Below, piece by piece: positions 22,731 through 34,130 of a stretch of 64,000 nucleotides of DNA. Numbering within the stretch: position 1 is the first letter of the stretch; every line of letters starts with the position of its first letter. Below the pieces are notes generated by a model. It was not told the DNA's origin, did not search any database, and saw only the letters and a list, made by a program, of their open reading frames with translations. The position numbers and the translations under genes are program-made. This DNA is from Areca catechu (lineage: Eukaryota; Streptophyta; Magnoliopsida; Arecales; Arecaceae). Where the stretch lies: NCBI GenBank assembly GCA_021397845.1, contig CM038052.1, positions 132,065,854 to 132,129,853 of the forward strand, written 5' to 3'.

Positions 22731-23571
22731 TGTTATGCCATGACTCCTCGCCCTCTATCAGAACCGACCCAATTTTATGGTTTAACCCGGTCGCTCCAAC
22801 CGAAAGGGGTCCGACCCATTAGAGCCGAGGTCCGAACGACCTTCTCCTGCTGGGGTATGGCCCATCATCCTTCGCTAGAGTTCGACCCACTGGAGTCGAG
22901 GTCCGATCGACCCTCTCCTGCTGGGGTATGGCTCAGTCTTTCGCCAGGGTCCGACCCACTAGAGCCGAGGTCCGAACGACCCTCTCCTGCTGGGGTACGG
23001 CCCATCATCCTTCACCAGGGTCCGACCCACTGGAGTCGAGGTCTGAACGACCCTCTCCTGCTGGGGTATGGCCCATCGTCCTTTGGAGGATCGGCCTTTG
23101 ACCGACCGACCGCCTTATGGCTGACATCCGACGGGCAAGCCTTGGCATCCAGGGTACTCCAGAAGCATCTTTCTGTTACAACGGGATTCTGCCATCCCAA
23201 CGGCCCTGCTCCACTACTTCCATGGTGTCGCCATATCTACGCGCCACATGGCCACTATCCAGATTCTCCTAGAGGGAGATCGGTCTTTCCCAGCTTCTCC
23301 CCTAATGAATTTTGGACTGTTCCGCACCTATAAAAGGTACCCAGGGGACCTCATTTGGAGGTACGAGAAATCTTCCCTCTCCTTACGTTGTTGGATCCTT
23401 TGGTTCCTCCATTCTGTTTCCTTCAACCTCTTGCTAACTTAAGCATCGGAGGGTCCCCTGCCGGAACATCACCGGTGCCCTTGGGGACTTTTCTATAGGT
23501 TCGCCCGGGAGAGGAGCGCTCTAGCCGATCCAGCCATCCCGGTTCCCAGTCCAGAAATTGATGCAGCAACA
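22731..23571 (+). repeat. Tat2 3' LTR
   Basis: It starts TGTTATGCCATGAC and ends GCAGCAACA. It aligns with 12343-13249 over its full length but has one 71-bp repeat unit fewer. CTATAAAAGG is at 23328-23337. Confidence 0.92.
22809..23090 (+). repeat. 71-bp tandem repeat in the Tat2 3' LTR, four copies
   Basis: Units begin at 22809, 22880, 22949 and 23020 (71, 69, 71 bp). They are the same monomer as at 12421-12770. Confidence 0.9.
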
Positions 23572-23576
23572 ACTTC

Positions 23577-24387
23577 TATTATTAGAAATAGGATATACTC
23601 CTCGGGTGTGTTTGGCAAATTCACATTTATCATAAACTAAAGTAATTATCTTGCAAGATTGAGAAAGAATAGGAAATAACTGACATTAAGCAGGAAAAGC
23701 AATCTTATCATGTCTTTTGTGATAAAGCAAGAGCTCAGAAGAAACCTTTTCCATAGACAGAGCACACCCGAGCAAAGATCATTAAGTCTATCTCTCTCAT
23801 TCTCCAAGTAGTACAGGCTATTATGCATTTTACTAGATCAAAGTTTCTTCCCCATTGTCAGCTCCTGAAAAATATAATGAAATGGCCAAAAGGTGAAGAA
23901 CAGTTCAAATCTCTAGTAATAGAGCTAATAGATAACAAGTTCGTGAAAAATGTAGGTACATGCAAGATGGATGATAACTAAAGAGTAGGTGTATAATCAA
24001 TGATTCCCTTTCTAGGCACCGCTGAAAGGGATCCATCAACTATACAGACTCTATCTTGATCAGAACTAGAAAAATATGAACTAAATGATATAGAAGATCT
24101 AGTCATATGAATCGAAGCTCTAGAATCAATAATCCAGGAAGAAGAAGGCCTACCTAGACAACTAAATCATGACCTGTACTACATGTAACAACTAACTGGG
24201 TAAGGTTGGAAGTGTGTAGTGGCTGGCTATCCGAAGCAAAGAGAGGCAATAAACTGGAGGTAGATTCATAATTATCCATCAATCATTTTATGGTCTAATA
24301 ATCTTCAATTGATATATTAGCAGAAGACCCCTCCACTTTCTTAGATAGATGTGCATTCTACTGATCATGACCTCGACCATGACCATG
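23577..24387 (-). pseudogene. Copia A protease and integrase zinc region, broken
   Basis: The minus strand from about 24150 reads PSSSWIIDSRASIHMTRSS, the copia protease active-site segment (usually W-I-x-D-S-G-A; here DSRA, so the catalytic Gly is replaced), then VDGSLSAVPRKGII. From about 23740 to 23577, LLLYHKRHDKIAFPA and YDKCEFAKHTRGVYP are the GAG-pre-integrase/zinc region that leads into the integrase at 12342. The piece is bounded left by Tat2 and right by the chromovirus derivative. Stops are frequent. Confidence 0.75.
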
Positions 24388-25824
24388 TGGTGGGGACACC
24401 GGAGGCACCAGAATAAGACAGAGGCTTTTCAACCCTCTATGAATTGATCAATAATTTATGAGTCAATCTATAATAAGGGCTTAACCCATCTGAGTCCATT
24501 TTAGTTGTTATTTGAGTCTTTTGAGTTTCAGTTCTGTACTAGTCAGCTCATGTTGAGCTAGTTCAGTCCAGTGTTAGTCAGCTCATATCGAGCTAATTTT
24601 ATTTTTTGAGTCCTATTCAACCATATTGAAGACTCAAGACCACATCATACAAGTGAAGACCAAGTCCAACCAGATTGAAGACATGGAAGTATAGCCCAAG
24701 TCCAACCCAGCTTGAAGATTTGAAGACCCCAGGAGGAAAATTCAGAAAACCCTGATTCCTTGCAGATGCCCAGATTCCCTTCCAGATGCCAAAATATATT
24801 CATATACCAAGGCATCCATGATTTTAGAGGTCCATTTGCATCCTAGCCCAAAGAAATCAAGCCCAGGTGCCAAGCCCAAGCCCATAAGAAGCAAGATACC
24901 AGGGAATATTCCTGCTACCTGGCTACCAGGCCACCCCAGCTTCCAGAGGCCCAAACCCATGTGCCTGAGCCCCTTTGGACCAGCCTCTTGCTGCTCCTAG
25001 AAGCCCAACATGCCCCCCTAGGCATCCTTGGAGTGTTGGCCAAGTCAAGAGAATTTTTAGGGATTTTTCTACCTAATGTTTCCTTATTTTCTAGCTAGGG
25101 TTTGAGAGGGAAAATGATTCTTATGTAAAGACTTATGTGCCCTTACTTGGAGCCCAAGGTTAAGGGTCTATTTAAAGGACCCTAGCCTCTTGTATGAAGG
25201 GAGATTTTGATATATGAAATAAACCTTGAGTTCTTTAATTGCTTTGTATGATTACCCTGCTGTGTGCATAAAGGGGTTTGAGAGTTCTTCTTCCCGGTGT
25301 TTGCAACCATCTTCTTGCCGCCAACCATCCTTCCAGCCCCTCAAAAACTTTCTTCCCTTTGCTGTTTTCCTTTATTTTCTTGATCTCCTTTGAGTTTTCT
25401 AACCCCTGACAAGTCATTTGCAGGTCCCCGAGTTCCTACAAATCCAACGACTCCAGCCAAGCCTCAATCGGACCTCCGAGTAGAAAGCCGGGTATCCGCG
25501 AGTCTTTGGCTCGATTTTCCAGGTCGCATCCATCGAGGAACGAGAGATCCCTTCACTGCGATCTTCACCGGGCACTTCAGACATTGTCAGGTACACCCCC
25601 TCTACCTCCAGTCTTTTTATTGTAGGAGAACTTGCCCTAACCGAGGCTTCTCAGCCCCGGCGATCCTTCTTTAGTACTTTTCTAGGTTCTAATCTGCATG
25701 CTTGGCTTCAAAAATTCATACAAAATTCTCTACAACTAACTTTGATCTGAAATTCAGGAATTAATCACCTAACCCCACATATAAAATATACAAAAATAAT
25801 TGCATGCATATTAGTCTCCCATCA
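24388..25824 (+). repeat. chromovirus derivative 5' LTR
   Basis: Bounded by TGGTGGGG and CCATCA. It matches 29142-30577 almost base for base, and in reverse orientation matches most of 34856-36109. Confidence 0.93.
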
Positions 25825-25826
25825 TT

Positions 25827-25838
25827 TGGTATCAGAGC
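25827..25838 (+). promoter_or_regulatory. primer binding site (initiator tRNA-Met type)
   Basis: TGGTATCAGAGC lies two bases after the 5' LTR, identical to the usual plant site complementary to the 3' end of initiator tRNA-Met. Confidence 0.92.
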
Positions 25839-26697
25839 TTAGATTAGGGCTTGTTTTCTATAATTTTTAGTCTGTATATGCTCTATTGTTTTTATTATCT
25901 ATCCTTGATAAAAACTCAAAAATTCTGAAATATATTTTACTGGATTCATCATAATTCACAGTAATTTTAAGAATTTTTACGAATTTTATTATGGCCTGTG
26001 AAGTTTTTGCAAGATGAAATATAGCCTGCAAATTTTCAGCTCTGTTTTTTCAGCAAGACAAGTTTGCAAGTTTTAGGGTTTTGATTAGCATCTTTTTGCA
26101 TATCTTTTAATTTTAGTTTATTTCCTGCATATTAGGGCATAAATTGCATGTTATCTTATTTTTAAAAAATACAATAAAAAATACATATTCTCCAAAATTA
26201 CCAAAAACATCTAAACCCTAATTTGCATCCTCATCTGCCTGCCATCATTGCATAATTTACTTTTAAGGGCACTCTTGTTATATCAGATGGGGGGAGGACT
26301 TGATCACCTCTCCTTAGCCCAAAACCACATCCCTTGCATTCGGTCCCAAGCCTTAACCTAAAATTAACTAGACTTAATTTGCCCTAGTGGGCTAGGGACA
26401 CCAACTGGTCGGGTCCGGGCTACGTGTTAGATCACTATGTCAAGCTAACCTGTGTGTGCCTTATGCTTGGTGTCTAGAATGGTGGTTTAGGGATTCAATC
26501 CCGAAGGGCTTGTGTGCTGGTCCGCCTACCTGGCCAATCTCTGATTGGTGTCTAGGATTGGCAATCAGGGACCTAACACTCCCCTTACACCTGCCTGGCT
26601 GAGTACAGGGTTACTATAGGCTAGTTTGCCACCCTGATTGAGCCCTTAGTTTGGACTCTAGGTCTAGTCAGCTGTAGTCGGTCTGATCGAGTCTTGC
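25839..26697 (+). other. untranslated leader of the chromovirus derivative
   Basis: About 860 bp without coding similarity, AT-rich at first, then with words such as GGTGTCTAG typical of leaders of these elements. It probably holds packaging signals; nothing specific could be identified. Confidence 0.5.
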
Positions 26698-27550
26698 ATG
26701 AGCACTAGATCAGGAGCTTCATATCACCCACCTCCTTCACAAATGTCTGAACCCATGGAAAATTTGCAAGCCCAAATGAAAGCCCTAGCTGATCAAATGG
26801 CCCAGATGGCTACCCAGATGACTACCCAGATGACCCAGTTAACTCAGTCTGGTATTCAAACCAATGATAGAATTGACCATCTTGCCAATAGGTTTGATCA
26901 GTTAGAAGTCCGGGTAGGGACCCCAGAAAAACCCATGGGTCACAGTCTGAGCCAGATCCTGATTCCCCTCAACCTAGGAGGACCCCAACCCCTAATCCAT
27001 ACCCTGAGGTCGAACCTAGGAGAGCCCCTCATCCTGACCCATACTATAACCCTCAACCTAGGAGGGCCCCAAACCCCTATCCATACCGAGAGGTTAAACC
27101 TAGGAGAGCCCCTCAGCCTAACCCATACTATATACTGAACCTAGAAGAACCCCTTATCATGACCCTTATTATGATACTGAACCTAGAAGAACCCCTTACC
27201 ATGACCCTTATTATGATACTGAACCTAGGAGAACCCAATACTCTGACCCATATAGGGAGTCCAATCCTAGGAGAACCCAATACTCTGACCCATATAGGGA
27301 GTCCAATCTTAGGAGAACCCAATACTCTGACCCATATAGGGAGCCCAACACTAGGAGAACCCAATATTCTGACCCATATAGGGATTCCAACCTTAGGAGG
27401 ACCCCATACCATGATCCATCCTTAGAACCTGATCATAGAGCTGACCCAAAATCCTATGACCCCAGATCCTATAATCCCATGACCCATAGATCTGCACCCT
27501 TGTCCTATGAGCCTAGAGAACCCATAACCCCTAAGTATCAATCTAGTACT
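26698..27550 (+). CDS. Gag-like N-terminus and 14-residue repeat region
   Basis: ATG at 26698 starts MSTRSGASYHPPPSQ, then a heptad-rich stretch (MENLQAQMKALADQMAQM, DRIDHLANRFDQLEVR), probably a coiled coil. Past residue 80 a frame change is likely: the initial frame runs into repeats until 27138. Another frame encodes a PRRTQYSDPYRESN-type 14-residue repeat, rich in Pro, Arg and Tyr, whose 42-bp DNA units start at 27147, 27189, 27231, 27273, 27315 and 27357. No capsid-like Retrotrans_gag domain or zinc knuckle was recognised. It may be a reduced Gag. Function is not established. Confidence 0.55.
27147..27400 (+). repeat. 42-bp tandem repeat (14 codons)
   Basis: GAACCCAATACTCTGACCC and its relatives recur every 42 bp. 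Because 42 is divisible by three, several frames on both strands stay open through it (for example 27128-27412 minus). The plus frame with PRRTQYSDPYR continues sensibly on either side and is my choice for the coding one. Confidence 0.85.
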
Positions 27551-27750
27551 AGTCAGGTTTTCCTTAGTTAACTTGAACCCCATAGGATTAGCACCCCTAA
27601 ATATGAGCCCAGTAGTGAGCCACTACCCCTTAGGCAACCTGAACCTACTAGGATTAGTGTCCATAATCAGAAACCAGGACCTAGCCATTTTCCCCTAGCC
27701 GACCTTCTCCAACCATTCCTGAGATTGACAAGGCTTACATTAATGAGGAA

Positions 27751-28329
27751 GTGTATGAAGCTGATACAAACTTAGTGGATGAGTATGAGGGAGAAGAGGA
27801 GACACCTTTAGTAGACCTCGAATTAGGTAACCCAGTAGATACCCAGGTAGAAACCAATCCAAAGCTAGTTGACCTTGACCACATCCAACCTAAAGCTATA
27901 GTAGAAGAACAATTAGAGGAAGAGAACCTAGGTACTGCTACTAGAGCCTTACCTGAGGAAACCATAGAGGAGAGCCAAATTATAGAGTCTAGTCCTAAAA
28001 TACAAGAACCTGAAGAATTTATTAAGGACCTAATCTCTTTGAATCAGTACCCTCAGGATGAGCCTCCTCCTATAGTTCCCATTAAGGATCTCTTCCCTGA
28101 GATTAGTAACCCATCCTTCCATTATGCAAACCCCATAGATATACCGCAACCTCATAAGGTTAGCCTCATTAGTCTAGGATTAGTCCCTGACATGCCTTCT
28201 TATATCGAACTTTATCCAACTAACCTTGAACCTTTTTCCCTACCCTACCAAACTAATTATGAACCCCTTCCTATTTTCTGCCATTTCCTGACACCTCCAG
28301 CTTTTCTAGGATTATTAGATTGCATTTAA
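27751..28329 (+). CDS. acidic protein of unknown function in the chromovirus derivative
   Basis: An open frame of 192 residues from ATG at 27751; the same frame is open slightly upstream. It is strongly acidic in the first 100 residues (EYEGEEETPLVDLEL, EEQLEEENLG) and Pro-rich later (QDEPPPIVPIKDLFPE). No membrane helix or known catalytic motif was seen. It occupies the place where protease and RT stand in complete chromoviruses. It might be Gag C-terminus, an acquired sequence, or a degenerate spacer. I do not recognise it. Length and lack of stops in a young element suggest it may be translated. Confidence 0.5.
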   Translation: MYEADTNLVDEYEGEEETPLVDLELGNPVDTQVETNPKLVDLDHIQPKAIVEEQLEEENLGTATRALPEETIEESQIIESSPKIQEPEEFIKDLISLNQYPQDEPPPIVPIKDLFPEISNPSFHYANPIDIPQPHKVSLISLGLVPDMPSYIELYPTNLEPFSLPYQTNYEPLPIFCHFLTPPAFLGLLDCI

Positions 28330-28640
28330 CTGAGATTAGCATACTGCATGCATTCATCATGCATGTTAGGTTTGCATCTTACTTCTGGCACACTCTTTGG
28401 AATTTGCTAGGAGTTTACTTTAAATTTTCATGTGCATGTCAAGCTAGGATCAAACCAAGGGAACCTATAATCTCTTAGGTTTAGATCCAAAGAGTTCAAT
28501 AAAATTTCCTTCTATAGGAATGCATAGTCAAGTCTGTTAGGTGTTAGTATGAGTCCTTTGAATCATTCGTTAGGAGTCTGCATGTGCCTAGCATGTTCAC
28601 CACCTACACTAATTTTAAACAAACTGGCTAATTCCCGAAG
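28330..28640 (+). other. spacer before the integrase C-terminus
   Basis: No similarity was recognised. A CATGCATTCATCATGCATG-like inverted word occurs near 28350. It may mark the junction of an internal deletion or replacement. Confidence 0.4.
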
Positions 28641-29075
28641 ATGGATCAAAGAATTTGATGTAGTGGATTCTATCTTGGTTAGGCTTAGGCCTAAAAGAAG
28701 CTTCATGCTCGCAGAGCTGGACCTTTTAAAGTGATAGAGAAGGTTGGATCAAATGCCTAAGTGTTAGACTTGCCTTCGGATTTGGGCATTAGTTCTACCT
28801 TCAATATTATAGACCTGGTTGAGTATAGGGAACCAGCAGCGATATCTAGTGAGGCCTTTTGACCTATTCCTTTTCATTGTGAGTGACCCTAACCCAGAGT
28901 GTCCACTAACAAATTGGCCTGAGAGAGGAGAATGGATCGAGCGTATCCTGGACGATCAAGCCATCACGACCCGGGGCCGTGACTATCAATGCTTCTTGGT
29001 CCGATGGCAAGGCCAGCCAGAGTCAGACGATTCGTAGATTTCTCGAGAGGATTTGCAATGCCTCAACCCAGACCT
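28640..29075 (+). pseudogene. integrase C-terminus and chromodomain
   Basis: EFDVVDSILVRLRPKR corresponds to the integrase C-terminal barrel (usually FxVGDxVWVRLRPER). Another frame continues KVGSNA- and LPSDLGI-like sequence and STFNI. The chromodomain at 28920-29060 reads WIERILDDQAITTRGRDYQC and LVRWQGQPESDDSW, continuing after a stop into SREDLQCLNPDLL. Chromodomains guide integration to particular chromatin marks. The catalytic core that should precede it is missing. Small frameshifts separate the parts. Confidence 0.82.
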
Positions 29076-29141
29076 TCTCGAGAGATGTGAGCCAGTCTGA
29101 TCTTCACTTGACAAGGTCGAGTTCCTCCCACCCCGGGAGAA

Positions 29142-30577
29142 TGGTGGGGACACCGGAGGCACCAGAATAAGACAGAGGCTTTTCAACCCTCTATGAATTG
29201 ATCAATAATTTATGAGTCCATCTGTAATAAGGGCTTAGCCCATCTGAGTCCATTTTAGTTATTATTTGAGTCTTTTGAGTTTCAGTTCTGTACTAGTCAG
29301 CTCATGTTGAGCTAGTTCCGTCCAGTGTTAGTCAGCTCATGTCGAGCTAATTTTATTTTTTGAGTCCTATTCAACCATATTGAAGACTCAAGACCACATC
29401 ATACAAGTGAAGACCAAGTCCAACCAAATTGAAGACATGGAAGTATAGCCCATGTCCAACCCAGCTTGAAGATTTGAAGATCCCAGTAGGAAAATTCAAA
29501 AACCCTGATTCCTTGCAGATGCCCAGATTCCCTTCTAGATGCCAAAATATATTCATATACCGAGGCATCCATGAGTTTAGAGGTCCATCTGCATCCTAGC
29601 CCAAAGAAATCAAGCCCAGGCACCAAGCCCAAGCCCCTAAGAAGCAAGATACCAGGGAATATTCCTGCTACCTGGCTACCAGGCCACCCCAGCTTCCAGA
29701 GGCCCAAACCCATGCGCTCGAGCCCCTTTGGGCCGGCCTCTTACTGCTCCTAGAAGCCAACATGCCCCCCTAGGCATCCTTGGAGTGTTGGCCAAGTCAA
29801 AAGAATTTTTAGAGATTTTTCTACCTAATGTTTCCTTATTTTCTAGCTAGGGTTTGAGAAGGAAAAGGATTCTTATGTAAAGACTTATGTGCCCTTACTT
29901 GGAGTCCAAGGTTAAGGGTCTATTTAAAGGACCCTAGCCTCTTGTATGAAAGGAGATTTTGATATATGAAATAAACCTTGAGTTTTTTAATTGTTTTGTA
30001 TGATTACACACTGCTGTGTGCATAAAGGGGTTCGAGAGTTCTTCTTCCCGGTGTTTGCAACCATCTTCTTGCCACCAACCATCCTTCCAGCCCCTCAAAA
30101 ACTTTCTTCCCTTTGCTGTTTTCCTTTATTTTCTTGATCTTCTTTGAGTTTTCTAACCCCTGACAAGTCATTTGCAGGTCCCCGAGTTCCTACGAATCCA
30201 ACGACTCCAGCCAAGCCTCAATCGGACCATCGAGTAGAAAGCCGGGTATCCTCGAGTCTTTGGCTCGATTTTCCAGGCCGCATCCATCGAGGAATGAGAG
30301 ATCCCTTCGTTGCGATCTTCACCGGGCACTTCAGACGTTGTCAGGTACACCCCCTCTACCTCCAGTCTTTTTATTGTAGGAGAACTTGCCCTAATCGAGG
30401 CTTCTCAGCCCCGGCGATCCTTCTTTAATACTTTTCTAGGTTCTAATCTACATGCTTGGCTTCAAAAATTCATACAAAATTCCCTACAGCTAATTTTGAT
30501 CTGAAATTCGGGAATTAATCACCTAACCCCACATATAAAACATACAAAAATATTGCATGCATATTAGTCCCCCATCA
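29142..30577 (+). repeat. chromovirus derivative 3' LTR
   Basis: Begins TGGTGGGGACACC after the short purine run GGGAGAA and ends CCCATCA before the CCATG duplication. Confidence 0.93.
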
Positions 30578-30582
30578 CCATG

Positions 30583-31477
30583 GCCTTAACTTTTTTACCT
30601 AGTTTGATTATGGTGACCATGGAATTCCCAGTAGGTTACTTTGATATGACCAAGCTTGTGATAATAATGGCTTATAGTAGTAGCTGTTTGCTCACCAAAC
30701 TGAGGCAGGGGTTTAGCTATGAGGGTAGATCAAACTGGCTCATTAGAAGCAACTACTCTAGTCCTTGTCTCCTCCCTCAAAATAGTGGAGAAGGCCTAAC
30801 TCAGGCTAGGCATGTCTTCCTTAGCCAGGAGCTGTACCTAAATTGACTCATACTCAGGATTCAAGCTATACAAAAAATCTTGGACTTGCTCTTCTTCTAG
30901 AAACCTTTAAAAATGCTACACATCTATAGAGCTCTCTATAGTAAATGTATAGTAGTGGTTAGCTTTAGTCCATAATCTTTTCAATTCAGTAGCATAATCA
31001 ATGATAGAAAGTATGCCTTGATGAAGCTGCCTCAACCGACACCATATCTCATATACCTGTGTAGGATGAACCTTTTGAAAAAATATTTGGACCACTACCT
31101 CCCATATCTCATATGCTATCTCCAACAGCTACATGCTCCTTGAGACACTCGAGACCATGGTATTAAGCAGAAAAGCCATGACCATTGATTTTCATGTCCC
31201 ATTGTGCCATCCCTGGTACTCCATCAACAGGTCTCTATATGGTGCTGGTGAGATATTCCTTTAAACCAAGGCTTTTAACAAGCAACCAGGTACTTTTAGA
31301 ACATGATAAATACATAGCTCGCCCATCGAGCTTGATATCATCTTGTAGTGCATTTAGTGATGCACTCTCTCTTGAAGATGCTCCCGATTGAGTTGCTGCC
31401 TAGATAATCGATACCTGGGCTATGAGCAACCTACTAATTAGGTTTTCCAAATCTTGAGTGGTAACTGGATTTGACAT
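30583..31477 (-). pseudogene. Copia A gag, broken
   Basis: ATG at 31477 (minus) gives MSNPVTTQDLENLISRLLIA, then stops and a change of frame. The 31125-30916 frame contains YEIWEVVVQIFFQK, YEIWCRLRQLHQG and YATELKRLWTKANHY, the UBN2-type copia Gag core. Gag would coat the RNA and form the particle. It is cut at 30582 by the chromovirus derivative and resumes at 24387. Confidence 0.82.
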
Positions 31478-32312
31478 TCTTTACCTAGAACTCAGCCTCA
31501 TACAAGAGCAATGGACATAAGGAATACCCTTCCCAAATGCTTCAATAAACAGTCATTCCTATGGAGGAATGACTAGAAACAAACTATTCATACTCCTCAT
31601 ATTCTCTCTCTCCTTTTTTTTTGAAATGGAACTGTGAAAGGCTTGGTTTACCTAAGGAGAAAGAGGGGGATCCATAGCCGATGACAAGCCACAGTTGTTG
31701 GAAGCTACAAGATCAAGGGTGGAGTAGATGGATGGTTGGCCAAAGAAAGGCCATCACTATATTAACCGTGCCAAAGAAAACAATCTAGAGGAGGAACCCT
31801 ACGAGATCTAGCAACAGCATGGATCCGATAATCATGATGCTATGGAGTCAGCACTAGCGGTGAAGAGCAGGGAGGAGAGAAGAGTGGACAATAATAGAGA
31901 GATCATGGGTGAGGTAGGGAATCATAGTAGCAATGGGGCTCTGGTGGGGGATGGGGCATTGGTGAGGCATCACGATAGTGCGGATCCGGCAAGGCGGGTG
32001 ATGTAGGACATCATGTTAGCAAGGGGTCCAACAGGAAATGGGGCATCGGTGAGGCATTGTAGTAGCAGCAGATTTGGTAGAGAGATCGACATCGTGGTAG
32101 CAGGGGATTCGATGGGTTGTCGATGGGATGGGTCTGTCAAGAGATGGGGCATTCGACGAGGATGGAGAAGATCTAGTGGGGAGATCTGAAAGAGGATGGG
32201 GAAGAGGGGAAGAATGGAAAAAATGGAAGAGATAGTGTCGAGGAGATCTGATACTTTTTTTGATGGTGTTGGGATCAAGAAAGGATTGGCCAAGATCTCA
32301 GAAGATGAGGGC
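31478..32312 (-). other. Copia A untranslated leader
   Basis: About 0.8 kb here plus about 75 bp at 41000-41072 lie between PBS and gag. It is rich in GGGGCATC/GATGGGG words; the minus-strand frame 32317-31970 is low-complexity Ser/Pro/Leu and has no similarity. No gene is supported. Confidence 0.55.
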
Positions 32313-32999
32313 GTCATGCCCCGAATCTAGCACCAGAATCGGCTACATGATCGGCCGCATAACCCTAGGAATCATTCTAGAGATCATGCTAGGCTTGAGT
32401 ACACAAGACTCTCTTCATCCAAAAATCATATTAATTAACCAAACATCATTAAACAATTTAATAATAACTGAATAGTCAACTTGTTCAAGTCAAGACCGCT
32501 AAATGGTCAACTTGTTTATTACATGGATGTCAGCAACAGAACTAACTAAACAATCTAAAATCTTGATATTCAGTCTCATGCCCGGCCTGACCCTTGCTAT
32601 GCATCTTGCATCTCTAGAAAAAATCAAAAAGTAGGGAGTGAGCTTTATAGCCCAGTAAAATCCCCACACACTCATACTAGTATAAAATAATATTTTAAAA
32701 ATAATAATAAACAATATCAACAGAACATGAATATCAAAAATCTCATGTCATGTAATCAAGATAACTCATATCGACATAAGAGAAAACATGCACTAATTAA
32801 TACCAAACACGGTCACATTCAAAAGTAGAACACTACATATGTCATTAAGTAAAATATCTCTTTTTACTTAATTATTATTTTTTTATCTTTGATTATCCAT
32901 ATCTCATTAACATGATCTCGATCAATCGCTATTATCTTTCTAGGATTTTAGACTAATCATGATCACGCTCTGGCCTGTGACTGGCAATCTTAAGATCGA

Positions 33000-33250
33000 C
33001 CATGTACTATCCACCCATGACCAGGCTAACCCATGACTATCTTCCTGTGGCTCAGCTATTCCATGTACTAAGTCCATGGCTTAGGCTATTCCATGTATTA
33101 TCTGCACATGGTCAGCTATTCCACGTACTAAGCCCGTGTCTCAAGCTGTCCCACGTACTATCTGTCCGCGGCCAGCTATTCCATGTATTATCTACCCGTG
33201 GCTCAAGCTATTCCATATATTATCCATCCATGACTTGGCGATTCTCTGTT
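33000..33250. repeat. short tandem repeat in the 3' LTR of the LARD-like element
   Basis: CAGCTATTCCATGTACTAAG-like units of roughly 30-40 bp, about seven copies; the matching array in the other LTR is at 39495-39735. The ORF 33002-33253 is only its translation. Confidence 0.8.
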
Positions 33251-33769
33251 TAACGTGGCTAGTCCAAATACCCCTTCTTCTTGATTAATACTTTATCAAA
33301 TCATAAACATATTATCAATCATATTCTTTTCAAGATTTACATTAATTGGTATCACAATCCAAATCATTCATAATAATCATGTTCAATACAAGCATATTAT
33401 ATGAAACTATGAATAATCATACCGGTAATTAGTAAAATGAATATACACCATGAGAAACTGAAATCATACCATACATAAATAATCAATCATGTCAATGATC
33501 ATATCAAAGGATCAAATCATGGAATGTAAAAATAAATATATATATAAACTGGTGATCATGTCCAAGAATCCTTATCTCTCAAGAGCCAATCCAAATGTAC
33601 CTGATATCAGTTTATACCCAGAGCCCGCTCAATGCCTTCTGCTCAAAAGCTATTCCCTACTAATTTTTAATATAAATAAATAGTTCTAGAGCAACTATAA
33701 ACCAAAACCTTTTATCCAATTTCATCAGTGGTCCATCCATTGATACCTTCACGAATTTTAAGAGAGAAC

Positions 33770-34130
33770 TTTTTATCTCCCCTCTTCAGTATTTATATTT
33801 ATTCTCTCTCCTCTTTATATCTCTTCTTTCTCTCTCATCTTTCTCTCTCCTTCTCTCTCCTCCCCTCCTTTTTTTTTTTCTTTCTTCTTTTTCTCTTTTT
33901 TTATCTTCTTTTCCTTTCTTTTTTTTTCTCTTTCCTTTTATCCTTTTTCTTTTCTTTCCTCTCTCTTCTTCTTCTCTTTCTTTTTCCCTTCCCCTCTCCT
34001 CTCCTTTGTCTCCGCCGAACATAGTCTCCCCCTCTCTCGCTTGTTTTCTTATCTTTTCCCTTCCCTTCTTCTTCTCTTCTCCTCCTCTCCCCTCTTCTTC
34101 CTCTCCTTCCTCCCCCTCTCCTTTCCTTCT
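33770..34130. repeat. polypyrimidine tract in the 3' LTR of the LARD-like element
   Basis: Nearly uninterrupted C/T on the plus strand, with TTTCTCTCTCC, CTTCTTTTC and CTCCTCTCC runs. The other LTR has the same tract at 40285-40700. The Phe/Leu/Ser frames (33728-34024, 34006-34314) and Lys/Arg/Glu frames on the other strand are low-complexity shadows. Confidence 0.85.

Larger units (their letters stand above)
12343..23571 (+). mobile_element. Tat2: nearly complete Tat-lineage Ty3/gypsy element with antisense gene
   Basis: The LTRs are 12343-13249 (907 bp) and 22731-23571 (841 bp), differing by roughly 7-10 per cent by eye. The flanks are GCTTC (12338-12342) and ACTTC (23572-23576), four of five bases equal, as expected for an old target duplication. 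The internal order is gag, zinc-like box, protease, RT, RNase H, archaeal-type RNase H, integrase, two tandem arrays, then an antisense three-exon gene, PPT and LTR. Pol has several frameshifts. It interrupts the integrase of Copia A. Confidence 0.92.
24388..30577 (+). mobile_element. chromovirus derivative lacking protease, RT and integrase core
   Basis: The LTRs are 24388-25824 (1437 bp) and 29142-30577 (1436 bp), a few per cent different by eye. Both start TGGTGGGGACACC and end CCCATCA. The target duplication CCATG is perfect (24383-24387 and 30578-30582). PBS (25827-25838) and a short PPT (29135-29141) are present. The 3.3-kb interior encodes a Gag-like start, a repeat-rich region, an acidic frame and, at the end, the integrase C-terminus with a chromodomain. 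No protease, RT, RNase H or integrase catalytic core is present. It must have moved using enzymes from a relative. It interrupts Copia A between gag and protease. Confidence 0.93.

Noticed and set aside
25827..25838. Possible tRNA-Met gene fragment
   Set aside because: Only the 12-base primer site complementary to the tRNA 3' end is present; no cloverleaf.
31970..32317. Minus-strand 115-codon frame in the Copia A leader
   Set aside because: Low-complexity Ser/Pro/Leu composition in an untranslated leader, crossing the boundary of the LARD-like insertion.
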